A stretch of DNA of 64,000 nucleotides from Flavobacteriaceae bacterium (lineage in GTDB: Bacteria > Bacteroidota > Bacteroidia > Flavobacteriales > Flavobacteriaceae): the NCBI GenBank assembly GCA_016649715.1, contig JAENXC010000015.1, positions 1-64,000 on the forward strand. The letters are read 5' to 3'. A program made the translations under genes and the position numbers. Position 1 is the stretch's first letter, and every line of letters starts with the position of its first letter. Shown here in pieces: positions 1 through 6,677 of the stretch. Under the pieces are notes generated by a model. It saw only the letters and a list, made by a program, of their open reading frames with translations, was not told where the DNA came from and made no database searches.

Positions 1-57
1 CACAGGATCGACCTCAAAGGGGAATCCTTAAGAAAAGGAGCTTTAAGGAACGAATAA
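1..57 (+). CDS. istB: IstB-like IS21 helper ATPase, C-terminal end only
   Basis: The first 18 codons are open from the window edge to a TAA at 55-57 and read HRIDLKGESLRK followed by six residues. From memory of the family, IS21 helper proteins (IstB, the AAA+ ATPase that assists the IstA transposase) end with a motif like AYRIELTGESMRK, which this matches. Only the tail is inside the window, so the ATPase motifs cannot be checked. It is followed within 85 bases by what looks like the right end of the element. Confidence 0.6.
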   Translation, partial: HRIDLKGESLRKGALRNE

Positions 58-141
58 CATTTAATTTTTATATAATTGTAGTATCTTTTAAAGTGGCACG
101 GTTTGACCGAAACAGGTGGCACCATCACTCCGAAATAGCCA
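1..141 (+). mobile_element. Right end of an IS21-family insertion sequence
   Basis: After the istB tail there are two direct copies, 23 bp apart, of GTGGCAC-N7-CCGAAA (93-112 and 116-135). Multiple internal repeats near the ends are typical of IS21-family elements, which end in CA. A CA at 140-141 lies exactly where the coding sequence of the neighbouring gene (142-252, minus strand) stops matching its family. The right boundary is therefore placed at 141. The left end, IstA and any target duplication lie outside the window. Confidence 0.6.
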
Positions 142-252
142 TAGCGCTGCCTTCGTTGGGTTGTAGGGTGCTCCATAGCCTGTGATGAAGCTGATCTGGC
201 TGTAAAAGTTGGCTACGTTTTTTGCGTGGCCTGTTTCTGATGTTGAACTCAT
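88..252 (-). pseudogene. GHAKNVANF-family gene truncated by the IS insertion
   Basis: The minus strand from the ATG at 250-252 reads MSSTSETGHAKNVANF, then continues to YNPTKAAL at about position 142. This is the conserved N-terminus of a family of hypothetical proteins of roughly 200 residues in Bacteroidota (family recalled, function unknown). After codon 37 the frame enters the insertion-sequence end and stops at 88-90, giving 54 codons. The 3' part of the gene is not present in the window. The ORF as it stands is a broken gene with an IS-derived tail. Confidence 0.7.
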
Positions 253-548
253 GATATTATGTTTTTAAGATTAATAGGTATAAAATTAAAAATGATTTTA
301 ATATGAGTCAAGAGGAAAAACCCTGTTTTTTTAGGGGGATTTCCCCCTTTTTTTGATGTTTGTTGTTTGTTGTCTGGTGTGGGTTTGTATGTTGTTGGTT
401 TGATTGGTTGTTTGGGGACAGGGGTGGGAGGCCTGCGGCGAGGGCTTTATTCCACTTCAACAATACCAGGAAAGATTTTGTCAAAATTTAATGAAGAAAA
501 TGCTTTGTTTTTACGTCAGTTCTTTGTTGTGTGCAGCCTTTTCTGTTT
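253..548. other. Gene-free stretch upstream of the truncated gene
   Basis: No credible gene is seen. The T- and G-rich plus-strand frames at 367-631 have low-complexity composition and overlap the end of the next real gene. The left part (253-310) is the AT-rich leader of the truncated GHAKNVANF gene. A terminator-like hairpin lies at 333-354. Confidence 0.5.
333..354 (+). terminator. Terminator-like hairpin
   Basis: AGGGGG (333-338) pairs with CCCCCT (343-348) around a 4-base loop and is followed by a T run. It has the shape of a plus-strand intrinsic terminator, but no plus-strand gene is visible before it, so its role is unclear. Confidence 0.35.
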
Positions 549-1214
549 TCAATCTTTTAAAAATTCTGCCATACTTGATTTATAACCTTTTAAAAGCTTA
601 TAAAGATTTTTTCCAACATAAAACATATTAAATGAATAATCAACTTTTTTCTCCATTGATAATTCAGCTGTTTTAGAAATTAAAGTTGTCATTCTAAAAG
701 TATCTTCTGTTTCAGTTCGTGTATTATTTAAAAAAATATGTTCATTGGAAAAGTGGATAAACCCGCTTGTGTTTTGGTATAAGTTTTTAAATTCCGGAAA
801 AATTTTGTCCAATTTGTCAGCAAGATAAGCGTCTGTCATTTTTTTTCCATCTCCGTCTTTTAGATTTCTTATATGAGTGCCTTTCATAACTTCTTCGTAA
901 AAGTCTCTTCGATTTTCTACAAGACTTAAGGCAAATAGTCGCATACAATTGTCCGCTTGAAGTCTAATTAAGGTTATTGCAGTAATATAATTATTTACGT
1001 TAGTCAAGGTTTTATATGCTCTGTTCAATTCGATTGCTCGATGGACAATAGAGAAGCAATAATGACTTGCTTTATAAAGCACTTTTTTATCAGTTTCGTT
1101 TTTAAATATCTCGGACGCGACTTTGCTCAATTCTAAATTAAGTTCATCTAATGATTTAAATATTAGCGCTAAATCTTCTTCTGTAACTTCTTTATTAATT
1201 GGCTGTTTATTCAA
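549..1214 (-). CDS. Hypothetical alpha-helical protein, DUF5677-like
   Basis: A 221-residue soluble protein with no signal peptide or membrane segment. It appears all-helical. The central part reads ITAITLIRLQADNCMRLFAL and later SGFIHFSNEH. A helical protein with an xxRLQxD helix and a later conserved His resembles the DUF5677/HEPN-like families, but this is a weak inference. The gene sits in the accessory end of the window, directly downstream of a 190-bp palindromic spacer. Function is not known. Confidence 0.7.
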   Translation of the reverse strand: MNKQPINKEVTEEDLALIFKSLDELNLELSKVASEIFKNETDKKVLYKASHYCFSIVHRAIELNRAYKTLTNVNNYITAITLIRLQADNCMRLFALSLVENRRDFYEEVMKGTHIRNLKDGDGKKMTDAYLADKLDKIFPEFKNLYQNTSGFIHFSNEHIFLNNTRTETEDTFRMTTLISKTAELSMEKKVDYSFNMFYVGKNLYKLLKGYKSSMAEFLKD

Positions 1215-1238
1215 TTGCGATGGTTTATTTTAGGTGTT

Positions 1239-1425
1239 GCCAACGTTTATGTATATCTTGAGCTGTGGCGTGTCTCGGCACGAACCTCTCCAAACCTACC
1301 TGCCGGCAGGCAGGCAAAAACTGGCTTTGGAAAATCCGTCTACGAAAGTTGAAGCTTTAGCGTAGGTTTTAGGATTTTCCAAGTGAGGACAGACCAAGCC
1401 ATAGCTTATATACTGCTTTGTTAGC
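1239..1425. repeat. Long imperfect inverted repeat between orphan genes (attC-like layout)
   Basis: The spacer starts with GCCAAC (1239-1244) and ends with GTTAGC (1420-1425). The arms stay imperfectly complementary for about 35 bases: GTATAT, AGCTGTGGC and GTGTC on one side match GTATAT, AGCTATGGC and TGGTCTGTC on the reverse complement of the other. An internal hairpin lies at 1329-1380 (GGAAAATCC paired with GGATTTTCC, plus an inner CTACG/CGTAG and AAAG/CTTT stem). The heptamer TGTTGCC is repeated directly at 1235-1241 and 1426-1432. This resembles the folded recombination sites between integron cassettes, but no integrase is seen. Confidence 0.55.
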
Positions 1426-1464
1426 TGTTGCCATTTTATTTTTTTGAATCTTAAATTAATTAAA

Positions 1465-2040
1465 TTACGAGTCCAATTTTCTATTTTGACTTTTTTTCGG
1501 ATTTTCTGGATTCGAATAGCCCTCTATCCAAAGTTTATGCATTTGAGCACCTGTCTCAAAGAAATTCTTTGCGGTTTGGTGATAGCTCCAATTCTCGTCA
1601 TTTTGATTCGCGTGGGCTTGAGGGGAGTAATTTCTTTGAATCGAAGTTTGTTTTAGTTTCTGATAACCCAAAGATTGAGCCATTTCAGAAAGAAGTTCAG
1701 TCCGTAATAAGTCCCAAGTCTGAACAGCATTGCTTAGATTGTTGTTTCCTAATGACTCATAGAGTTTCTCCCAAGAAACCAAAACTTTTTCTTCGTCCTG
1801 AAAAACAATGTCAATTTGGTTTAGACCATTTACGAAGTCATAATGAGTTGGATTACCACGAAGAGAAAAAAGTGTTAAGAACAAGTCTCGTTTGGCATTA
1901 TATTTATTTTGTTCGTTATCAAGTTTACGCCCTGTTTCAACCGCTCTTATTGGACTCGTGGCAATCCAATAAACGGTTACTCCTAAAATTCCTAAACTAA
2001 CTAACCAATATGCAATTTCAAAATAGTCTTTCGGTGTCAT
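1465..2040 (-). CDS. Membrane-anchored hypothetical protein, DUF6680-like
   Basis: 191 residues. One N-terminal membrane helix (about residues 8-28, IAYWLVSLGILGVTVYWIA) is followed by a cytoplasmic domain with KRDLFLTLFSLRG and NGLNQIDIVFQDEEKVLVSW. The order helix, 'xxLFxTLMxxR', 'ALNxIDxxF' is what I recall for DUF6680, whose function is unknown. The C-terminal 45 residues are polar and probably disordered. It lies between palindromic spacers in the accessory region and shows no operon link. Confidence 0.7.
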   Translation of the reverse strand: MTPKDYFEIAYWLVSLGILGVTVYWIATSPIRAVETGRKLDNEQNKYNAKRDLFLTLFSLRGNPTHYDFVNGLNQIDIVFQDEEKVLVSWEKLYESLGNNNLSNAVQTWDLLRTELLSEMAQSLGYQKLKQTSIQRNYSPQAHANQNDENWSYHQTAKNFFETGAQMHKLWIEGYSNPENPKKSQNRKLDS

Positions 2041-2271
2041 ATGTTATTATTATTTAAAATGTTTGTCTTTTTTGGTGTTCGTTAAGGCACATAGTTTACA
2101 AAGTTAAAGTCACATGCTTTACACTAGATTTTGACTTAGTCTAATTGATACTTGTTTTTTTCTTATTTTTCTAAATGACAAAACAAAAGATTTATTGATC
2201 TTGCTAATACGTCTGAAAAATTGGAGTTAACACTTAATTGTCCTATTTTTTTATAAGCTTAGCAAATGTTT

Positions 2272-2721
2272 TTATTCCGCTTTGTCTTTAAAATAACCAA
2301 TAATTCTGTCGTTTATTCTTGACAATTCGTTCATAATATATTTTTGGTTATTATTAATAGCTTTCATTTTTTCGACTTGAACTGCATTGATTTGTTTTAC
2401 TTTCTCAACTTTATCATATTCCGTTTTTGCAAATTGTCCAACCAATTTATCTGTTTCCATAATTTTCTGTTGTAGAAAGTTGAAAATTATAAATGCGATA
2501 TTTACGCAAATAATTGTGGTTGTCAATTTAGAGTTTTCTGCGTTTTCATCAAGATTGAGCCACACCACAATCGTTATCGGTAGAATGTAATATACTATAG
2601 TTAAAATTCCTTGATAATCTTTTTCCGTTTTGAAAATGAAACCAAAAAATAGCTTAATCAAAACTGCTATTAGGGTTAAGATAATTTTATCAAAATAAGG
2701 ATTAGTAGTTATATTTTCCAT
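2272..2721 (-). CDS. Small membrane protein with cytoplasmic coiled coil
   Basis: 149 residues. Hydrophobic segments lie at about residues 11-31 (KIILTLIAVLIKLFFGFIF), 38-54 and 67-86, so about three membrane helices. A charged helical tail (residues 88-149) with heptad-like spacing follows. No family was recognised. It lies 13 bases after the gene at 2735-3019, which also encodes a small three-helix protein, so the two are probably co-transcribed. Confidence 0.65.
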   Translation of the reverse strand: MENITTNPYFDKIILTLIAVLIKLFFGFIFKTEKDYQGILTIVYYILPITIVVWLNLDENAENSKLTTTIICVNIAFIIFNFLQQKIMETDKLVGQFAKTEYDKVEKVKQINAVQVEKMKAINNNQKYIMNELSRINDRIIGYFKDKAE

Positions 2722-2734
2722 TTAGTTAGAGTTT

Positions 2735-3019
2735 CTAATTTATTAGAAGTGCGATTAGAGTAAAAACAAACATAATTGATATTATTATTATGTAGGTTTT
2801 GTTGTTCCATTTTCCAGCGAACAATCTATAAATCAAATAAAAAATAGATCCAAAAATCAAGCTGGTAAAGAGTGTTCCTATAGTCCAGAATATCAATCCA
2901 TATTTTTCATAACCTTGCATTTCTGGAAGTCCAAAAATGCTATAAATTAAAATTGAACAAACAGCCATAATAAGCCACCACAAGTAAAAGTCTTTGGAAA
3001 AAATCGGATGTAATTTCAT
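2735..3019 (-). CDS. Small three-helix membrane protein, unknown
   Basis: 94 residues with three hydrophobic segments: about 13-30 (LWWLIMAVCSILIYSIF), 42-68 and 75-93. There is no signal peptide and no recognised family. It starts just downstream of the repeat at 3039-3082 and leads into the gene at 2272-2721 with a 13-base gap. Confidence 0.6.
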   Translation of the reverse strand: MKLHPIFSKDFYLWWLIMAVCSILIYSIFGLPEMQGYEKYGLIFWTIGTLFTSLIFGSIFYLIYRLFAGKWNNKTYIIIISIMFVFTLIALLIN

Positions 3020-3038
3020 TCAGGTTGGTTTTTTTAAA

Positions 3039-3082
3039 TGTTTGCTAACGTTTATATATAGCTTGTATACCGTGTTGTAGTG
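3039..3082. repeat. Second copy of the cassette-boundary-like sequence
   Basis: TGTTTGCTAACGTTTATATATA-GCTTG here matches TGTTGCCAACGTTTATGTATATCTTG at 1235-1260. In both places the copy lies just upstream of the ATG of a minus-strand orphan gene. The inverted partner arm is not obvious at this copy. Confidence 0.45.
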
Positions 3083-3097
3083 CTTTTTTCTACGTAA

Positions 3098-3511
3098 TCA
3101 ATTCAGGTTTTTTGATGTCCAATCTACATATTCATCGTATAATATTTGTCCTCTTACCATCTTTTTGGCATTTCCATCTTGAAAACTCTCAAGTTGTAGT
3201 TTAATACCTTTAATATACTTCTCGGAAAAATTGGTTCCAAAGCCTTTTCGCATATCATTTAATAAATCAGTATCAACTTTTTCTGCATCGGAAAGGGCTT
3301 TTTTCATTAGCTCTTCAAATGATTCTATTCTATTTCGCTCAACTATTCCTTCATCCCCCGAATTCATAACTTTTACAGCCATATCGCTATATTCTTTCGA
3401 GCTATTTACAAGAGCTATTTGGTTTTTCACTCTATCTTCGATTGATTCTCTACTTTCTTCTTTGCAAGAAAACAACACTATAAATGCGATAATTAGAAGT
3501 TTAAATTTCAT
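3098..3511 (-). CDS. Hypothetical lipoprotein
   Basis: 137 residues. The N-terminus MKFKLLIIAFIVLFSCKEE is a lipoprotein signal peptide with the lipobox LFSC and acylated Cys at residue 16. The mature part is short, helical and charged, with no recognised domain. It probably sits in the inner leaflet of the outer membrane or in the periplasm. Nothing in the context indicates a role. Confidence 0.65.
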   Translation of the reverse strand: MKFKLLIIAFIVLFSCKEESRESIEDRVKNQIALVNSSKEYSDMAVKVMNSGDEGIVERNRIESFEELMKKALSDAEKVDTDLLNDMRKGFGTNFSEKYIKGIKLQLESFQDGNAKKMVRGQILYDEYVDWTSKNLN

Positions 3512-3738
3512 TAGTTTTAAAATAATTTGGTCGTTATAATCTTCAGAATTTAGTTTTTTTCAAATGCACCACAACATGTGTATAAATACAATATTGCATT
3601 TATTCCTATTATATATTTAAAACCTGTATTGATTTCTTACTTCCAAATATAATCCAAAAACCTCTCTTTTTAAAGATTTTTATGGAAAGGAGCTATTTTT
3701 TAGGCTTTAGGCAATAACCACTAAGTATTAGGTTTTTT
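3512..3738. other. Intergenic stretch without recognisable features
   Basis: AT-rich spacer upstream of the lipoprotein gene. No ORF, RNA or strong hairpin is seen. It ends where the type IX sorting-domain relic begins. Confidence 0.4.
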
Positions 3739-3987
3739 TTACTTCTTAACTATTTTTTCAACATAAAAACCATCCTCAGTAATTATATTCAGTATATAAA
3801 TTCCCTTGCTTAAGGCAGAAATGTCCAGCGTTAATTCGGCTATATTATTTGCGGAAGTTGTTAGCAGGGTTTTTCCCGAAAGGTCTGAAATGACACTTTT
3901 TATTTCCTTATAGGTTTTATCAAATTTTAGGTTTAGGTTTAGGTTTCCGGAGGTATTGAAGTTGAAGTTATCGTTTTTTGAAACTGC
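3739..3987 (-). pseudogene. Orphan type IX secretion C-terminal sorting domain (relic)
   Basis: The minus strand reads, in one open frame ending in TAA at 3739-3741: SGNLNLNLKFDKTYKEI, then VISDLSGKTLL, LDISALSKGIYILNI and VEKIVKK. This is the end of a type A sorting domain used to target proteins to the type IX secretion system. The usual YPNP start of the domain and the whole cargo protein are missing. The relic abuts, in the +1 frame, the 3' end of the methyltransferase gene and shares its last 20 bases, so it looks like a deletion junction. Confidence 0.75.
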
Positions 3988-4579
3988 AAAATAGGAAATT
4001 CTGTATTGTACCGAATGGGGTTTTGTGATCTTCGGTTTTGCAACTAATTTTTTCGAATCCTTGTTTTAAACTTGCAGTCAGTCGCTCCTCGGTGTATTGT
4101 TTGATTTCGAGACCGCTGCATTTTGTGGGGCCGTTTTCTGAAAAGGTTCCTATTATTAAATAACCAGTAACAGCGTTGGTGGCTGTTTCGATATATTTTT
4201 CGATATGTTCGGGCGTTGTCAAGAAATGAAAGGCCGCTCGGTCGTGCCAGACATCGAAAGTTGTTTTGGGTTTAGATTCTGTGATGTCGCTTACAATCCA
4301 CGTTACCTTTTTTGCGCGGTCGCCGAGTCTTGTTTGTGCTTTTTCGAGAGCTTTTGCAGAAATGTCGAGGACGGTAATGTTTTCAAAACCCTCATCCAGC
4401 AAGCAGTCCACGAGTTTACTGTCGCCGCCACCGATGTCTATGATTTTGGCGGTTTTTTTTAGTTTAAACGAATTGATAAAATCCAATGAAGTTTTCGGCA
4501 CTTCCTGCGTCCAGCTTACTTGGTCTGGGGTTTTGGTATTGTAAACTGTTTCCCAATGGGACTTTTTGTCTGTTTGCAT
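3968..4579 (-). CDS. Class I SAM-dependent methyltransferase
   Basis: 203 residues. The N-terminus HWETVYNTKTPDQVSW is typical of a methyltransferase subgroup that starts 'HWexvY'. The SAM-binding loop IDIGGGDSKL is at about residues 47-56, the acidic residue ending strand 2 is in VLDIS (about 70-74), and VWHDRAAFHFL follows at about 109-119. The last third contains GTFSENGPTKCSGL, a substrate-side segment recalled from the same subgroup. The substrate is unknown. The gene ends inside the relic of an unrelated secreted protein. Confidence 0.85.
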   Translation of the reverse strand: MQTDKKSHWETVYNTKTPDQVSWTQEVPKTSLDFINSFKLKKTAKIIDIGGGDSKLVDCLLDEGFENITVLDISAKALEKAQTRLGDRAKKVTWIVSDITESKPKTTFDVWHDRAAFHFLTTPEHIEKYIETATNAVTGYLIIGTFSENGPTKCSGLEIKQYTEERLTASLKQGFEKISCKTEDHKTPFGTIQNFLFCSFKKR

Positions 4580-4602
4580 ATCTTATTGAGTTTTGTGATT
4601 TA

Positions 4603-4641
4603 AAAACCTCTCTTTTCAAGGTTTGTGAAAAGAGAGGTTTT
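4603..4641 (-). terminator. Intrinsic terminator
   Basis: A perfect 15-bp stem (AAAACCTCTCTTTTC with GAAAAGAGAGGTTTT) and a 9-base loop lie between two minus-strand genes. It most likely ends the transcript of the lipoprotein gene at 4684-5523. Confidence 0.75.
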
Positions 4642-4683
4642 ATAAATGCCCAACTGATGGCGAAATTTTAAATTATCGAGGTT

Positions 4684-5523
4684 TTATCTTGTGTATTCTA
4701 TGGTGTATTGTGATGAGTCTCCGTAATACTCTTCATTTACGTCTGTTGGATACTCTTCAGCGTCATACATATAGGCGTATGAGGCTACTGGTATATTGTT
4801 TTCTTTGATAGCGGTAATGTTGTTTTTTTGGTAGGGGAAGCTGTAGCCGTCCATTCCGCTAACATAGATGCCATCAAACTTCCAAAAGAACTCTATGAAA
4901 CGCTCTATATAAACGGATTTGAACTGGCCGTAAAACGGGTTTATTTTAGCGTCATAAGTTATGGTGAAGGCAGCTATTGGGTTGTCGCTATTGTCAAAAG
5001 ATTCGGCACTAGTCATATTTCCAGTGCTGTCATACTGAAATATTGTGTATTGGTTGGTTTCAGTAAACTTGGTGATTAGACCGTTGGCGTCTAGCTCCAG
5101 TTGTGCTGTGGCGTTTGCGTTACCTTCAATGGTTCCGGTCAAGGTTACATTGTTTGCTGTGTAGGTTAGGGTTACGTCTTCTGAAGGGCCGATATATTTG
5201 GAAAGGCGACCTTGGGCGTCATAGGTAAAGTTTTGTTCGGTGGTTGAGGGGAATTGGCCAGTTTCTTCTTCTTTCCACTTTGTTAGGTTGTTGTCTGAAT
5301 ATGTGAAGGTTGACTCATAACCAAAATTTGGATAGGTGCCTATGGCTTTGGATAAAATGCCTTCTGTGTTGTATTCATAATCTATTTTTAGGTTTTCAGA
5401 TGCTTTTTCAGTTTTTACAAGTTTTAAGGTTTCTACTGGATCGCCTGGATTGTCGTCAGAGGAACAAGAGATTGATAGCATGCTAATTAAAAGAGATGTG
5501 AGGAGGAATTTGGAATTTTTCAT
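4684..5523 (-). CDS. RHS-like repeat lipoprotein, cell surface
   Basis: 279 residues. MKNSKFLLTSLLISMLSISCSSDD is a lipoprotein signal with acylated Cys at 20; the following SSDD is the acidic motif that tends to send Bacteroidota lipoproteins to the surface. The body consists of repeating units such as YEYNTEGILSKAIG, FTYSDNNLTKWK and FTYDAQGRLSKYIG, i.e. short RHS/YD-like strands. Function is unknown. It is followed by a terminator at 4603-4641 and preceded by the DMT family gene, 23 bases upstream. Confidence 0.75.
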   Translation of the reverse strand: MKNSKFLLTSLLISMLSISCSSDDNPGDPVETLKLVKTEKASENLKIDYEYNTEGILSKAIGTYPNFGYESTFTYSDNNLTKWKEEETGQFPSTTEQNFTYDAQGRLSKYIGPSEDVTLTYTANNVTLTGTIEGNANATAQLELDANGLITKFTETNQYTIFQYDSTGNMTSAESFDNSDNPIAAFTITYDAKINPFYGQFKSVYIERFIEFFWKFDGIYVSGMDGYSFPYQKNNITAIKENNIPVASYAYMYDAEEYPTDVNEEYYGDSSQYTIEYTR

Positions 5524-5546
5524 ATAATGTATTTGGGTTTATTGTT

Positions 5547-5915
5547 TTACTTTTTAAACATAAAATATACCGCAAGTATAAGTAATATAAAAGAAATTAC
5601 ATGGTTTACCCGAAACGTTTCCGTTTTAAAAACCAACAGCGTGAAGCCTACGAAAACTACGAGGGTGATTACTTCCTGTATCACTTTTAATTGCAAGAGC
5701 GAAAAAGGGCCGCCGTTGCCGCTGTAACCAATGCGATTTGCCGGAACCTGAAACATATACTCAAAGAGCGCGATGCCCCAGCTTATAAGTATAATGGAAA
5801 TAAGGCCGAGTTTGTTGAACCATTTCCATTCGGAAAATTTGAGATGGCCGTACCAAGCGAGGGTCATAAAGGAGTTGGAAAGTACGAGGAGGCAGACGGT
5901 GAGAATTGCTTTCAT
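5547..5915 (-). CDS. DMT-superfamily small membrane protein (DUF486)
   Basis: 122 residues with four membrane helices (about 4-22, 36-52, 78-97, 104-120). The signature AWYGHLKF near the start and FEYMFQVPANRIG plus QLKVIQEVITL in the middle are characteristic of the DUF486 family of drug/metabolite-transporter-like proteins. No substrate is established for the family. The next gene downstream lies 23 bases away. Confidence 0.85.
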   Translation of the reverse strand: MKAILTVCLLVLSNSFMTLAWYGHLKFSEWKWFNKLGLISIILISWGIALFEYMFQVPANRIGYSGNGGPFSLLQLKVIQEVITLVVFVGFTLLVFKTETFRVNHVISFILLILAVYFMFKK

Positions 5916-6012
5916 ATTTTATAATTTTATGATACAAGAGCGATATTTTGGAAGGTGATTTAATCTATGCTTTTTTCTATTTCTAATTTTAATTTCGAAG
6001 GTTTTAAAAATC

Positions 6013-6594
6013 TTACCCGTGTATGGATTGATGCTTGCCGAGATCTTTCATTACTTCGGCTTCAAAGGAAAGAAGATCGCTCCATTTTTGGTCAACCTCT
6101 TTTCTGTCGCCGTATTGGCGGGCAAAACCGAGGAACATAGTGTAATGGTTTGCCTCGCTGACCATCAGTTTTCGGTAAAATTCAGCAAGTTCTTTGTCTT
6201 CCAGTTCTTCGCTTAAAAGTCTAAACCGTTCACAACTGCGGGCCTCTATAAGTGCTGCATACAGTAAACGGTTAACCAATTGGGTTGTCCTGCTTCCACC
6301 TTTTGGGAAGTATCGCACAATCTGAAGCACGTATTCATCTTTCCTATCGCGACCCAAAACCCAACCGTGTTCCAAAATTTTGTCGTGCACCATTTTAAAA
6401 TGGCTTATTTCCTCTTTTATCAAGACGACCATTTCCTGTACTAAATCTGTGTATTCCGGAAAGCCCACAATAAGCGAAACCGCTGTGGAAGCCGCTTTCT
6501 GTTCACACCAAGCGTGATCGGTAAGAATGTCCTCTATATTTTTTTCAACTATATTGACCCAACGCGGGTCTGTGGGAAGTTTTAAACCTAACAT
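6013..6594 (-). CDS. miaE: tRNA-(ms2io6A)-hydroxylase
   Basis: 193 residues. This is a ferritin-like di-iron enzyme that hydroxylates the isopentenyl group of ms2i6A37 in tRNA. Iron ligands can be read from the four-helix pattern: E31 in AWCEQKA, E61-E62 and H65 in IKEEISHFKM, E118 in LIEARSCERF, and E147-x-x-H150 in SEANHYTMF. Length and motifs fit MiaE. It starts with ATG at 6592-6594, 83 bases downstream of dnaX on the same strand. Confidence 0.92.
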   Translation of the reverse strand: MLGLKLPTDPRWVNIVEKNIEDILTDHAWCEQKAASTAVSLIVGFPEYTDLVQEMVVLIKEEISHFKMVHDKILEHGWVLGRDRKDEYVLQIVRYFPKGGSRTTQLVNRLLYAALIEARSCERFRLLSEELEDKELAEFYRKLMVSEANHYTMFLGFARQYGDRKEVDQKWSDLLSFEAEVMKDLGKHQSIHG

Positions 6595-6599
6595 ATTAA

Positions 6600-6627
6600 A
6601 GTTTCAAGTTTCAGGTTTCAGGTTTTT
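6600..6627. repeat. Short word-repeat patch
   Basis: Three near-tandem copies of the 7-base word GTTTCAG/A fill the spacer between dnaX and miaE. Similar patches with other words occur at 8509-8542, 17217-17255, 38839-38949, 48172-48275 and 58421-58457. Confidence 0.5.
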
Positions 6628-6677
6628 TTTGAACAGATTACGGTTGTTGGGCGGAGCCGAAACGACCCAGCTTACAG

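Noticed and set aside
367-631. Two overlapping plus-strand frames of 72 and 75 codons
   Set aside because: Low-complexity G/T-rich composition, overlap with the 3' end of the minus-strand gene, no family resemblance.
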